Shown: positions 8,050 through 17,803 of the stretch, piece by piece | How positions within the stretch are numbered: the stretch's first letter is position 1 | Layout: every line of letters starts with the position of its first letter | Made by a program: the position numbers and the translations under genes | Source: Phenylobacterium deserti | GTDB taxonomy: Bacteria; Pseudomonadota; Alphaproteobacteria; Caulobacterales; Caulobacteraceae | Length of the DNA stretch: 64,000 bases | Reading direction: 5' to 3' | NCBI GenBank assembly: GCA_943332615.1 | Contig: CALQQB010000004.1 | Location: 1 to 64,000, forward strand | The notes under the pieces: generated by a model | Told to the model about the DNA's origin: nothing | What the model saw: the letters and a program-made list of their open reading frames with translations, nothing else | Databases searched by the model: none

Positions 8050-8309
8050 GATTCAATGCCCTCAGAAATCAGTTTGAGCACCAGAAGTTAACGGGTCGAC
8101 GAACCTATTCTATTGCCATTGAAGTCAGTTTTTTGACAGATTCATTCAACTTCGTGCGCGGCCGGGATCTCCCTTGGATTGGAAAATTCAGACAAGAACC
8201 TCGGCTATTGCGGGCTGCTACAGGCCTCATGTTCAGGCGCGAGAAGCCCATCAGCCAATTCAACTGCTCGCGGTCGCTGCCTGCGAAGTGATTCGTTGTT
8301 AGGAACCGT

Positions 8310-9131
8310 TGCATGTCTGGCTCCAGCGTCGATCCCGAGACACTTCCCAGCCAGGGTCAGGTCTCATAAGTTGATTCAGAGGGCGCAGGAAGATGCCCGA
8401 CAGACCAAGCTCATCCACGAGGCACGGGAAGAGTGGCAGGGTGTACGGCAACCGCATCTGCATGATGTTCTGCTTGATCAGGGTGAGCAGAGCTGTCCCA
8501 ACCGTGTGGCTCGCCTTGCATGGCAAGCCGGGATCAAAGCTCAAGTTGGCTATAAGCGGCGTCCAGACAGCTATTGTGGCACGCCATCAGTTGTGATCGA
8601 CAATACGTTGGATCGCCAGTTTGCAGTGTCAGCGTCCGACGCAGCATGGGTAACAGACACCACCTTCATCAGAACGCATGAGGGCTTCGCTTACCTCTCA
8701 GTGGTGATCGATCTCTATTCACGGCGGTGGTTGGTTGGCAGATACAAAGTCGGCAGACCGCTGATCTGGTCTGCCAGGCACTGCTGATAGCGGTGTGGCG
8801 CAGAAAGCCGAAGAACGTAGTTCTGATCCACTCCATCAGGGCTCACAGTTTATCTCCCGCGAATGAACCTGGCTCCTCCATGCCCACAATCTCAAGCACT
8901 CAATGGGCAGGCGCGGGAACTGCCATGATAATGCGTTCGCTGAGAGCTTCCTTAACCTGCTCAAACGCGAACGGATCCGAAGGCGGACATAAAAAACCCG
9001 CGCAGAAGCTCGGCAGGATGAGTTCGACTACATCGAAATTCTATAACCCCGTGCGAAAGCACGCCACAAACCCCATGTTGTCACCTGTGAACTTCGAACG
9101 ACAGCAAAAAACAAACAATGAAGGCGTCTAG
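8310..9131 (+). mobile_element. Decayed IS3-family transposase (orfB remnant)
   Basis: Parts of an IS3 OrfB integrase can be read across at least three frames. They are an N-terminal segment near 8340-8530 (LIQRAQEDARQTKLIHEARE), a DDE-core piece (TLDRQFAVSASDAAWVTDTT with DLYSRR, 8600-8730), then QSRQTADLVCQALLIAVWRR in another frame, and a C-terminal YNPVRKHATNPMLSPVNFER (about 9040-9100). Frame shifts and missing bases show it is inactive. The upstream orfA is not recognisable. It separates the FAD oxidase from pegR and probably marks an old insertion or rearrangement inside the peg region. Confidence 0.8.
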
Positions 9132-9188
9132 ATCACTAGGCGCTATTCACTTCAATGTCTTCAATCTCAATGTTCCCCGTCAGCGCCT

Positions 9189-10307
9189 ATGGCCCAGTTC
9201 ATCGATCCGAAGTCAGGTGAAGTCTTGTCATTGCCGCTCCAATCGGAGACAAGTGGTCTCAACTTTGGTGACGCGAAAATGACCCACATCTCATACAAAA
9301 AAGAATTTTCAGATATTCGACAAGTTACATCGTTGAGACTCCTTGTTGATTTCGCGCGCGAACACGACATTCCAGCCCTCGAAATCCTGAAAGGAACGGA
9401 ATTAGATCTGGATGATATTGAAGACCCATATTGCGAAATTCAGGTCTGGCAAGAACTCCGAGCAATTCAAAACTTGCTGGAGATAGACGATGATCCTGCC
9501 AACGGCGTGATTTTGGGAATGCGCCAACACCTGACCTGTTATGGAACACTAGGTTTCGCCATGATGGCTAGCCGCACGCTGGAACAAGCGCTAACGATTG
9601 GCGCCAAATTCTACAAGATATCTTTGTGGATCAACGAAGTTTCCGTTGTCCGAGATCCTGACACCATCAAATTCGTGATTCTTGGGCACAAGCTGCCACC
9701 ATTCAGTCAACACTTTCTAGCTACAAGAGGCATGGCTGCCCTGGTTACCTGGGTCCAAGAGTTAACCAATTCCGAAGTATATCCATGCCAAACTTCATTC
9801 AAGAACGATAGACCGGACAATATGGATGAGGTTGGAAAGGCGTTTGGAACAGAAACGCTATTTGGGCAGAAAAACTATTCAATTTCATTCAATCGCAGCT
9901 TGTTTCGTATGCAATTGAAATTCGATGACCGTTGGTCACGCATGAGATTAGAGGACGAGCTGAGCAACACCCTTGAAAGGCGCCACTCAAGTACAAAAAA
10001 CAGAGTCAAGGAAATGCTTCTGCAGATGTCAAATGAAAAGCTGTCCACTGAGCCAGAAATTTGTCGAGCTTTAGGGTGCTCAATGAGTACTCTGAGGCGT
10101 CGTTTGCATACAGAAGAAACAAATTTTCGACAAATCCAGTCCGAAGTTATTTTTGAACGTGCTTGCCAGCTCTTATTATCATCAACCATGACATTAGAGC
10201 AGATCGCTTACACGCTTGGATACTCTGAAGCAGGTAGTTTTTGTCGAGCTTTTAAACGGGTCGGTGGAATGGCACCCGGTCGTTGGCGCAAAGCGAATAC
10301 ATCCTAG
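9189..10307 (+). CDS. pegR: AraC-family regulator of the peg cluster
   Basis: The N-terminal effector domain is of the Arabinose_bd/OruR type (IQVWQELRAIQNLL, then THRG-like SQHFLATRGMAALV). A C-terminal AraC DNA-binding domain of two helix-turn-helices (about 265-372) includes LGCSMSTLRRRL and LEQIAYTLGYSEAGSFCRAF. The ORF start at 9189 has no ribosome-binding site. An internal ATG at 9279 would give a 342-aa protein beginning close to the family's usual start, and is as likely. The gene is convergent with pegE. In the sphingomonad peg operon the AraC-type pegR controls pegBCDAE in response to PEG, which matches this position and orientation. Confidence 0.8.
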   Translation: MAQFIDPKSGEVLSLPLQSETSGLNFGDAKMTHISYKKEFSDIRQVTSLRLLVDFAREHDIPALEILKGTELDLDDIEDPYCEIQVWQELRAIQNLLEIDDDPANGVILGMRQHLTCYGTLGFAMMASRTLEQALTIGAKFYKISLWINEVSVVRDPDTIKFVILGHKLPPFSQHFLATRGMAALVTWVQELTNSEVYPCQTSFKNDRPDNMDEVGKAFGTETLFGQKNYSISFNRSLFRMQLKFDDRWSRMRLEDELSNTLERRHSSTKNRVKEMLLQMSNEKLSTEPEICRALGCSMSTLRRRLHTEETNFRQIQSEVIFERACQLLLSSTMTLEQIAYTLGYSEAGSFCRAFKRVGGMAPGRWRKANTS

Positions 10308-10359
10308 CGATTCCACTGCTCAAGCTACAACCTACTCGGCAGGGCGCTTCGACCTCGAC

Positions 10360-10406
10360 TTTTGGTTCTCATGTTCGTTCCTTCGTCACTACGACGAGAA
10401 CCAAAA
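10360..10406. terminator. Inverted repeat between converging genes
   Basis: Perfect 11-bp arms TTTTGGTTCTC and GAGAACCAAAA are separated by 25 nt, located between the end of pegR and the converging lldD fragment. A bidirectional terminator is likely, though the loop is long. Confidence 0.5.
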
Positions 10407-10418
10407 CCCTCCTAAACT

Positions 10419-10613
10419 TCAACCGCTAATCTGTCTCATGAACGCTGACGGGGAACAGTCGCAGCTCTCATAAGCCTCTCTGTTGCGCCATCGCGTGATT
10501 TCATACTCGGCCGCGCCGTCAAAATAATCGAACACTGGAAATGGAATTCGACGCTGGGCGAGACGATGAAAATCAGTCACATTGTGACAGCCTGGAATAT
10601 TCATCTGCGTCAC
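10419..10613 (-). pseudogene. N-terminal fragment of an FMN-dependent alpha-hydroxy-acid dehydrogenase
   Basis: The first 45 codons read like the start of LldD/glycolate-oxidase-type flavoproteins (NVTDFHRLAQRRIPFPVFDY, then a DGAAE-like motif and RNREAYESC). The frame then leaves the family and stops, where intact enzymes run to about 380 aa. A GTG overlaps the pegE stop (GTGA). An ATG at 10604 lies 8 nt after GGAG, so the gene was translationally coupled to pegE. Oxidation of glycolate-type products of PEG cleavage would have fitted a role, but the enzyme is lost here. Confidence 0.65.
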
Positions 10614-12331
10614 TCCAAATCTAGGAGTTTTTGATGATCTTTTTGGATCGTCTTCTTATCAATCTTACCGGACGCGATACGAACCAATGGCTCGGTTGTG
10701 ACCCGGATGTGCTTTGGGATTTTGAAACCGGCAATCTTGAGCTTCAGATTTGATCTTATGGCGTCGACGTCTACTTCCCGATCAACATATATTGTCGCCG
10801 CAACATCCTCGCCCAGCCTTTGGTCGGCTACGCCGTAAACGCTGACCTCAATAATTGCCGGATCGTCTAACATTGCCGATTCCACCTCGGCGCAACCGAT
10901 ATTTTCACCACCCCGAATGATGATCTGTTTCAACCGATCTACGATGTAGAGATATCCATCTTCGTCGAGATAAGCGATATCTCCCGTCCTGAACCAACCA
11001 CCTTCCAGAAAATCGCCGCTCGAATCTGGTCGGTCCCAATATTTGTGAATCACCGAGGTTCCTCGAACAAGCAATTCTCCGCGCTCTCCGGCCTTTACAA
11101 AGTTATCGTCGCTGTCAACAATTCCGAGCTCAAGAACCGCGCTCACCCTGCCCGAACTGGATGGTCGCATTAGATATTCTTCGCCACCGATCGACGTGCC
11201 GATCGAGTTGGTTTCAGTCATCCCCCATCCGGTGTACGGCTTTGCATTCTTGAATGTCTCGTCAATGCCCTTCACTTGAGATTCAGCGCGCGCCGATCCG
11301 CCGCCACCCACGGCGAGCAAGCTGCTCACATCTTTATCCTGCTTTTGCGCCGCCAGCATAATGTCTCCCGTCATTGCGGGCGTTCCAACAAAGCTGACAA
11401 TTTTTTCTGCCTCAACCAACTCGACAGCGACATTCGGGTCCCATTTGTACATCGCAACAGTCTTCCGCTTTCTGCGGAAACTGGTCAGCAATACAGCAAG
11501 AAGTCCGTTGACGTGAAAAAGCGGCATGCCAAGCAAGACTGCGTCCGGATAATGCGGCTTCGATTGCCCTTTGGGCGCGCCACCGTGGATTGTTGCCAAA
11601 ACTGCCAGATCAAGCTCCCAGGACAAGAGCGCCGCAATGATGTTGCGGTGCGTCGAGACGGACCCTTTGGGGTGGCCAGTCGATCCCGATGTAAACAAGA
11701 TGACCGCATCATCATCGGGTTCGATTTGGATATCGGGAAGCTCGCCGTGCTGACGCAGAAGCTGATCGATGGGTGTGGCACGGTCACATGGCTCTGAACG
11801 GACCGAAATAAGAGTCAGAAAATCAAGACCACTTTGGAGTTTGACTCTGTCAAGCCGTTCCTGGTCGACTATGGCCACCTTTGCCCCGATATGCCTAATG
11901 CCATACTCAAGCTCGTCCGATTCCCACCATGCATTGAGCCCCGCGACGATCCCTCCGATAGAAGTTATCGCCGCAAATGCGAGCGCCCATTCAGGGTAGT
12001 TGCGAAGGCCAATTGCGACCCGGTCGCCAGGTTTGACTCCATAGTCATCGATCAGGCGTCTGCCCAGATTTGACGCACGCTGATAGAATTCCTCAAACGT
12101 GTAGCGCTCATCATTATAGACAAAAAATGTCTTCTCGCAGCGCGCTTCGCTAATCAGCTGTCTGAGCGAGGTGGGTGCGTTTACGAACCACTTTACCTCG
12201 TTTCCATTCACACAGACATTTTGCAGTTCATACTTTCTTCCGGGTGCCGTAAGTTTTGCAATAGCTCTTGCCCTATCCACGATCCCAACCTTTCTAATCC
12301 TTCGCTGCAACTTTTGCTCAAATCGGCACAA
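10610..12331 (-). CDS. pegE: AMP-dependent acyl-CoA ligase of the peg operon
   Basis: The protein has all adenylate-forming-enzyme motifs: the P-loop LFTSGSTGHPKGSVS, the aromatic/threonine motif GWGMTETNS, GWFRTGDIAYLDEDGY, the hinge DRLKQIIIRGGENI, and the C-terminal catalytic lysine in ASGKIDKK. It would activate PEG-carboxylic acids to CoA esters with ATP in the cytoplasm, as proposed for PegE. The longest frame gives 573 aa. A GTG at 12280, preceded by AAGG, would give about 556 aa, closer to the family. It lies downstream of pegA (179 nt) and is followed by the coupled lldD fragment. The gene order supports pegE over a generic fatty-acyl ligase. Confidence 0.82.
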   Translation of the reverse strand: MCRFEQKLQRRIRKVGIVDRARAIAKLTAPGRKYELQNVCVNGNEVKWFVNAPTSLRQLISEARCEKTFFVYNDERYTFEEFYQRASNLGRRLIDDYGVKPGDRVAIGLRNYPEWALAFAAITSIGGIVAGLNAWWESDELEYGIRHIGAKVAIVDQERLDRVKLQSGLDFLTLISVRSEPCDRATPIDQLLRQHGELPDIQIEPDDDAVILFTSGSTGHPKGSVSTHRNIIAALLSWELDLAVLATIHGGAPKGQSKPHYPDAVLLGMPLFHVNGLLAVLLTSFRRKRKTVAMYKWDPNVAVELVEAEKIVSFVGTPAMTGDIMLAAQKQDKDVSSLLAVGGGGSARAESQVKGIDETFKNAKPYTGWGMTETNSIGTSIGGEEYLMRPSSSGRVSAVLELGIVDSDDNFVKAGERGELLVRGTSVIHKYWDRPDSSGDFLEGGWFRTGDIAYLDEDGYLYIVDRLKQIIIRGGENIGCAEVESAMLDDPAIIEVSVYGVADQRLGEDVAATIYVDREVDVDAIRSNLKLKIAGFKIPKHIRVTTEPLVRIASGKIDKKTIQKDHQKLLDLE

Positions 12332-12510
12332 GACTAATACGCTAACCTGGTGTCTGTGATTGCGCCCACACGATCACGACCTTCCAGCGTTGAACTCCAC
12401 ACCCGGCGTCTGCACATTGTCCTCAAGCCTGATCTGCGGCGCGCATTGCACACCGGGGCGTTCCTTCAGCTTGCATCAATTCTGGATGGACGCCTGGTTG
12501 ATCGATTGCG

Positions 12511-14118
12511 CTAGGTGTAAGATTCGGCTTCATCGAGTATCATTTGCGCCCCTTTTTCGCCGATCATGATGGTAGGCGCATTTGTGTTTCCCGATACAAT
12601 AGAAGGCATGATCGAGGCATCGATAACGCGTAGGTTCCTGATGCCCCTCACCCTAAGTGATGAATCGACAACCGCCATCGGATCACTGTCCGGACCCATC
12701 TTGCAGGTGCCAACCGGATGATAGATCGTATCGGCACGGTTTCGAATGTCCTCGATCAATTCATCATCATTATTGCTGGCGGTCGCATATACCGGCTTGC
12801 CTCTAATCTCATCGAATGCAGGAGCCTGTAAGATTTGTTGCGCGCGTTTGACTCCGGCAAGCAACGTTGCGACGTCACGCTCATCCTTTAGAAATGCTGG
12901 ATCGATGAGCGGCGGCGTTGCCGGGTTTGCGTCGGCTAAAGTCAAATTACCATGACTCTTGGGTCTGAGGACACAAACGTGGCAGCTAAATCCGCCGCGG
13001 CCGTGCCGTTTTAGTCCGTGTTGATCGACCAATGTGAAGGCAAAATGCAGCTGAATATCCGGCGAACGCTCATCCGGATTGGTGAAATAGAAGGCACCAG
13101 ATTCATTGAAGTTCGTCGTCAAAATACCGCGCCTTCCGGCAAAATATTTGAATTGGTTCCACGCAACACGAAACACCGAGCGCGCATTTTTGCCCAGAAC
13201 ATGCTCGCTGTCAGATTGGTACATTAAGCAGAAATCTACATGGTCGTAGAGGTTCTCTCCGACACCAGGAAGTTCATGAACCACCTTGATTTTATGCGGA
13301 TCCAACTTGTCCTTGGCGCCAATGCCCGAAAGCAACAGCAACTGTGGGCTTTGGAACGCGCCGCAAGAAAGAATGACCTCCCGCCTGGCTTTGATTAGCT
13401 GCAAGTTGCCGTTTAACTTGACCATCACGCCGGTCGCCTGACCGTTTTCAACCAGAACCTTCTCGACAAATGCTTGTTTGAAGATGGTTAGATTCTTGCG
13501 CTTTTCAGCTGGCGTAACATAGGCGAGCGCGGCTGAGCAGCGCTTGCCGCGATCCTGCGTCAACTCATAATAGCCAATGCCTTCCTGAGTTTCGCCGTTG
13601 AAATCCTCATTGTAAGGCAGCTGGCAATCCATGCCAGCCTTAATGAACATGTCGTTGAGCGGGTTGGGGCTGCGCGGAGGGGACACGGTTAGGGGGCCGC
13701 CCTGCGCGTGATATTCGTTCGCACCCTTAACCCTGTTTTGCGCCTTCTTAAAGAATGGCAGCACCTCTTCGTATGACCAACCCTCATTCCCCAATGCCGC
13801 CCAGTGCTCATAATCTTCCTTGGCGCCGCGTATGTATACCATCGCATTTATTGAAGAAGAACCACCCAACACCTTGCCGCGCGGTTGATATCCGCGCCGA
13901 CCATTCAGCCCCTCCTGTGGCACGGTTTCGAAGCTCCAGTTATGCGGGCCTTTGGGGACCGTGAAGGCGAAGTTGAATGGAATCGAAATCAGCGGATTAT
14001 TATGAGATCCTCCAGCTTCGAGGAGAGCAACTTGATACTTTCCATTCTCTGACAATCTACTGGCAACTGTGCATCCCGCAGATCCAGCTCCCACCACGAC
14101 AAAGTCGAATTTGTGCAT
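12511..14118 (-). CDS. pegA: GMC-family alcohol dehydrogenase, PEG dehydrogenase
   Basis: From the ATG at 14118 the protein is 535 aa, the length reported for sphingomonad PEG dehydrogenases; an upstream ATG at 14196 adds 26 unlikely residues. It has the ADP-binding GAGSAG loop (about residues 9-14), the GMC signature 1 around GKVLGGSSSINAMVYIRG, signature 2 (GAFQSPQLLLLSGIG), and the C-terminal catalytic pair in YHPVGTCKMG and SGNTNAP. PegA oxidises the terminal alcohols of PEG to aldehydes using FAD and a quinone or artificial acceptor, probably at the inner membrane or periplasm. No signal peptide is seen. It is the central enzyme of the peg operon. Confidence 0.85.
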   Translation of the reverse strand: MHKFDFVVVGAGSAGCTVASRLSENGKYQVALLEAGGSHNNPLISIPFNFAFTVPKGPHNWSFETVPQEGLNGRRGYQPRGKVLGGSSSINAMVYIRGAKEDYEHWAALGNEGWSYEEVLPFFKKAQNRVKGANEYHAQGGPLTVSPPRSPNPLNDMFIKAGMDCQLPYNEDFNGETQEGIGYYELTQDRGKRCSAALAYVTPAEKRKNLTIFKQAFVEKVLVENGQATGVMVKLNGNLQLIKARREVILSCGAFQSPQLLLLSGIGAKDKLDPHKIKVVHELPGVGENLYDHVDFCLMYQSDSEHVLGKNARSVFRVAWNQFKYFAGRRGILTTNFNESGAFYFTNPDERSPDIQLHFAFTLVDQHGLKRHGRGGFSCHVCVLRPKSHGNLTLADANPATPPLIDPAFLKDERDVATLLAGVKRAQQILQAPAFDEIRGKPVYATASNNDDELIEDIRNRADTIYHPVGTCKMGPDSDPMAVVDSSLRVRGIRNLRVIDASIMPSIVSGNTNAPTIMIGEKGAQMILDEAESYT

Positions 14119-14583
14119 CCCTCGGTTCCTTACCCATATTGGTGTGCAGCGATACAAAGTCACTAGGCACACTTGCGCAGCAGTCCAAAATCCCAATGTT
14201 GGGGCTAATCTGGCACTTCATTTTGACAACTCAAAATAGTCGCAGGTGAGCTAGATGGTCACTGACATTCTTTTTCGAATTATGTGCAATTTCGCTCAAG
14301 CGCGATGAAATGATTGAGAAGTGCACGGATCAGTGTTGCCACTTTCCCGGCACCTCGACAGCCGGTAGGTAAACGGATCCACCACGGTTACACACTTGCT
14401 ATTGCGGACGTTGGGCGGCAGTTCACAAGGACTGTAACTGATATAAATCCAGCCCTCGTCTCGTATCACGCTTCGCAACGCCTGGGCTTGAGAAACGACC
14501 CGTCGAACCTGCCAATCAAGTTGCGGCCAGTTCGCTAGTCTTGGCAGAACCGTGTGGTCATAACTTGGCCGCTCAAGCGCCAG
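14119..14583 (-). other. 465-nt spacer inside the peg operon
   Basis: No coding frame resembles a protein on either strand. The stretch separates pegD from pegA, which is long for an operon. It may hold an internal promoter for pegA or be the scar of a lost small gene. An AT-rich patch (TTTTTCGAATTATGTGCAATTT, near 14270) is the only notable element. Confidence 0.4.
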
Positions 14584-16155
14584 TCACTTTCCTGCGGCTG
14601 CACCCTTGCCATCACTGCCAGCATCTGGATGAGCGTCGTACTTCGGCGATTCAGGGCTACTTGCAGCGGCTCTCATTTTCAGTTCTCGCAAATTTTCCTC
14701 GTGGGATTCCCTACTGATATTGTAGTTCATCAGCACAGCAAGCATGACGAGATAAATACCCGTCACTATGGGCACATAATACGCACCCAAACTCCAGATG
14801 GCTTCGTCGGGGACTGCGCTCGCGTCGACCTGTCTTGGAAAGCTCGCCAGATAGAGCACAAAAGACGCGATCAAGATCCCAAGCCCCTGAACACTCTTTT
14901 TTGCAAAGGTGATGGACGCAGCCAAAACCCCTTCTGACCGACGCCCAGTTTCCAGCTCGCTTTGTTCAGCGAGATCGGCAAGCATTGAAGCGACAAGGAT
15001 GTTGAAGCAGATGATGAGGCCGAGATCGACAATTCCAAATATCAGGTTGAGCCAGAAAATGAACGGATCGCCATTTGGCGGCAATAGATCAAGCAGCCTG
15101 AGACAGATGGGTATCGGGTGCGCCAGAAACGCCACCATACCCAAGATGATGGCAGCCCTCTTCTTGCCAAGATGTCTTGTCGCTACGGGGGCAAGCGCAG
15201 AACCAATCGCTGCCGATACAAATATTCCCAGGGACAGATAGCCTGTCTCGGACGCTGTGAATTCCCAGAAATAGGAAACGAAATAGAGGTGCAAGGAAGC
15301 CTTCAGCCCCAATGCAACCGCTCCCAAAATCGCCGCCAGAAACACTGCAAGGAAGGCGCGGTTGGACAGGGTTTCGAAAATCTCCTTGAATATCAATCGC
15401 AGCGTGATGTTGCGCTTCGGCGGCGCCTGATTGAGGTAGGGAATTCGCGATTGAGTGCCGAACGCGGCTATCAAGATGGCAACCAGAATCAGTGCCGAAG
15501 CGAGCATCCCATAGATCTCATAAGGTTTTCGCAGGCTAACAGCCTCGGACATGGCTGCTGATGCAAACATCGGAAATACGACAAAGAACATTGCGACATT
15601 CATGAGATTGCCGCCCGACCAGGCGAAGAAGTGCCCTAGGCTAATGAGCTTGCTTCTTTCTGTGTAGTCTTCTGTCAGTTCCGGAGCCAAGGCGACGTTC
15701 GGCGTTTCAAAAAAGGATATTGCAGTGCGGATAATGATTGACAGGACCAACAAGTAACCGACCATTGCCAATTCCGACCAACCTTCTGGGGGCGACCAGA
15801 CCAAAAGAAAGCTCAATGAGACAGGGATTGCAGAGGCAAAAAGAAATGGGTGGCGCCGCCCCCAGCGAGATTCGGTGTTATCTGACCAATAACCCACGAT
15901 CGGATCGCTGACGGCATCAAACACTAGTGAGATTAGCAAGGCCATGCCGACCAGCCTTGCATCCAGACCTAGAACTTGACTGTAATACGCAAGCAAATAG
16001 TAATCAAAGCCATTGGATTTGATCCCAAATGCCATGTGCCCGATACCGTAAGAGATACGGGTGCCAAACGGTAATTTTGGTTTGCCTACAACGCTGCCCC
16101 CAAGCGAGGGATTGTCATTTCTCGATGGCAATTCCTGCGCCCCAGCTTCAGGCAC
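14584..16155 (-). CDS. pegD: GPH-family (MelB-like) permease of the peg operon
   Basis: The protein is an integral membrane transporter of the glycoside-pentoside-hexuronide:cation symporter type, with about 12 hydrophobic segments. Signatures are FDAVSDPIVGYWSDNTESRWGRRHP-like sequence around the first cytoplasmic loop (DPIVGYWSDNTESRWGRRHP) and TPNVALAPELTEDYTERSKL. PegD is the putative inner-membrane permease for PEG or its oxidised forms. The raw frame extends back to 16377 within pegC; a GTG at 16155 overlapping the pegC stop by 8 nt gives about 523 aa and a normal N-terminus. A TTG slightly downstream is also possible. The C-terminal tail is charged and probably cytoplasmic. Confidence 0.8.
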   Translation of the reverse strand: MPEAGAQELPSRNDNPSLGGSVVGKPKLPFGTRISYGIGHMAFGIKSNGFDYYLLAYYSQVLGLDARLVGMALLISLVFDAVSDPIVGYWSDNTESRWGRRHPFLFASAIPVSLSFLLVWSPPEGWSELAMVGYLLVLSIIIRTAISFFETPNVALAPELTEDYTERSKLISLGHFFAWSGGNLMNVAMFFVVFPMFASAAMSEAVSLRKPYEIYGMLASALILVAILIAAFGTQSRIPYLNQAPPKRNITLRLIFKEIFETLSNRAFLAVFLAAILGAVALGLKASLHLYFVSYFWEFTASETGYLSLGIFVSAAIGSALAPVATRHLGKKRAAIILGMVAFLAHPIPICLRLLDLLPPNGDPFIFWLNLIFGIVDLGLIICFNILVASMLADLAEQSELETGRRSEGVLAASITFAKKSVQGLGILIASFVLYLASFPRQVDASAVPDEAIWSLGAYYVPIVTGIYLVMLAVLMNYNISRESHEENLRELKMRAAASSPESPKYDAHPDAGSDGKGAAAGK

Positions 16156-17581
16156 CAACTTCTGCACCCAGAACTGCCTTGTACTCCAAGAATTCGTCAA
16201 AACCAACTTCGCCCCATTCTCGCCCGTTGCCCGACTGCTTGAAGCCGCCAAATGGAGCATTGAAATCAGCGTGTGCGTTGTTGATGAAAACCTGCCCCGT
16301 TCTGATCCTGGATGCGACCTCAACCGCCTGCTCATGCGGCCCCTGGACGTAGCCGGAAAGACCATATGGTGAGTCATTTGCTATCTGAACAGCTTGATCG
16401 ACATCTTCATAGGCGATGATGACTAGAACCGGGCCAAAGATCTCCTCTTGAGCGATAGCCATAGCATTGTTTACATTGGCAAAGATTGTAGGCTTAACAA
16501 AAAAGCCCTTGGTTGCGCCCGAAGGGCTCTCGACGCCGCCAGTTACGAGCGTCGCTCCTTCGTCAATGCCAACGCCAATAAGCTTCTTGACTTGCTCATA
16601 TTGCCGCTGAGTGGAAATAGGCCCAATTGCCGGAGCGTCTGCATCAGCAGATAATGCGACCGGTATTGACTCTGCCGTTTGCTTGGCGATCGCAATCGCT
16701 TCTTCTTGCCTGTCTGCTGGCACAAGCAACCTTGATCCGGCACTGCAGGTCTGCCCAGCATTTGACATCAAACTGCGCACTGCCCGCACGACTGATTCTT
16801 GCAAGTCAGCGTCGGGCAAGACCAGATTGACTGATTTTCCGCCGAGCTCTTGCGAAACGCGCTTGATCGAATCTGCGGCTGCCTTGGCGACCATTGCCCC
16901 AGCCCGCGTCGATCCGGTGAAGCTGACCATGTCGACTTCGGGATGGTCCGAAAGCGCCGAACCAACGACTGATCCTGAACCCGTGACAAGATTGAAAACG
17001 CCGGGGGGGGCACCAGCGGCATCAATGACCTCAGCCAGCAAAATAGAATCGAGCGGTGTTTGCTCGGCAGGCTTAAGTACAACCGTGCATCCCACTGCCA
17101 ATGCCGCGGCAATCTTGCATGCGACCTGGTTGAGCGGCCAGTTCCAAGGTGTAATCATGCCGCAAACACCGATGGCCTCACGTCTGAGGTGAGTGGTGCC
17201 CTTCGCTTCCACAAATTTGAATTTTTCCAGAACATCAGCCGCTGTGGCGAAATGGGCAATTCCAGCTGGAACCTGAGCCTGCTGCGCCCACCATAAGGGT
17301 GCGCCCATCTCCTGATTGATTGCCTCAGCAAATTCGTCAGCGCGGCTCTGAATCCCCGCTACAACATCTCGCAACAGCTTGACGCGCGATTCCCTGCTTG
17401 ATTGCGAAAATGAATCGAATGCCTCCCGCGCAGCCCTAACCGCAGCATCTACATCGGCTTTATCACCGCTGGCGATCTTCGCACAAACTTCTTCCGTCGA
17501 CGGATTTATGACAGTCGACATATTGTCGGAATGCGGCGACACCCATTGTCCACCAATGTAGAGGTTTGGATACTCTTTCAC
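16148..17581 (-). CDS. pegC: NAD(P)-dependent aldehyde dehydrogenase, PEG-aldehyde dehydrogenase
   Basis: The 477-aa enzyme carries the full ALDH set: GMITPWNWPLNQ with Asn147, KPAEQTPL, the cofactor-binding FTGSTRAGAM (221-230), the general-base Glu245 in SQELGGKS, and the nucleophile Cys279 in NAGQTCSAGSR. It would oxidise PEG-aldehyde from PegA to PEG-carboxylate in the cytoplasm. It is followed with an 8-nt overlap by pegD, so the two are coupled. In intact peg operons pegB lies upstream; here only the receptor's last codons remain 118 nt upstream. Confidence 0.88.
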   Translation of the reverse strand: MKEYPNLYIGGQWVSPHSDNMSTVINPSTEEVCAKIASGDKADVDAAVRAAREAFDSFSQSSRESRVKLLRDVVAGIQSRADEFAEAINQEMGAPLWWAQQAQVPAGIAHFATAADVLEKFKFVEAKGTTHLRREAIGVCGMITPWNWPLNQVACKIAAALAVGCTVVLKPAEQTPLDSILLAEVIDAAGAPPGVFNLVTGSGSVVGSALSDHPEVDMVSFTGSTRAGAMVAKAAADSIKRVSQELGGKSVNLVLPDADLQESVVRAVRSLMSNAGQTCSAGSRLLVPADRQEEAIAIAKQTAESIPVALSADADAPAIGPISTQRQYEQVKKLIGVGIDEGATLVTGGVESPSGATKGFFVKPTIFANVNNAMAIAQEEIFGPVLVIIAYEDVDQAVQIANDSPYGLSGYVQGPHEQAVEVASRIRTGQVFINNAHADFNAPFGGFKQSGNGREWGEVGFDEFLEYKAVLGAEVGA

Positions 17582-17699
17582 GTAATATTCCAGTTGTTCT
17601 TGAGCAAACTCGATTGAGCCAGCAGTTGTAATAAAGCGAGAGCCAGACAGATATTGCCCAATATCAACTGGCTCTCGTTCCTCTTCATTAATGGATCGG

Positions 17700-17803
17700 C
17701 TAGAATTTCGCGCGGGCCGTTACGCCATAGGTGCGCGGTTCTTGAACAAACGCACCACGAGCTCGCGAGCCGCCAAATCCTCTTAGCGGGATATTGAAAC
17801 TGC
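17700..17803 (-). pseudogene. C-terminal stub of a TonB-dependent receptor (pegB remnant)
   Basis: Reading leftward from about 17803, the minus strand encodes the end of an outer-membrane TonB receptor: FNIPLRGFGGSRARG, then FVQEPRTYGVTARAKF and a stop. The alternating pattern and C-terminal phenylalanine are typical of the last beta-strands. About 34 codons remain of a normal ~700-800. Position directly upstream of pegC identifies it as the expected pegB, the PEG receptor. The break point at 17,795-17,806 joins it to an unrelated helix-turn-helix gene, so most of the receptor was deleted at this junction. Confidence 0.75.
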
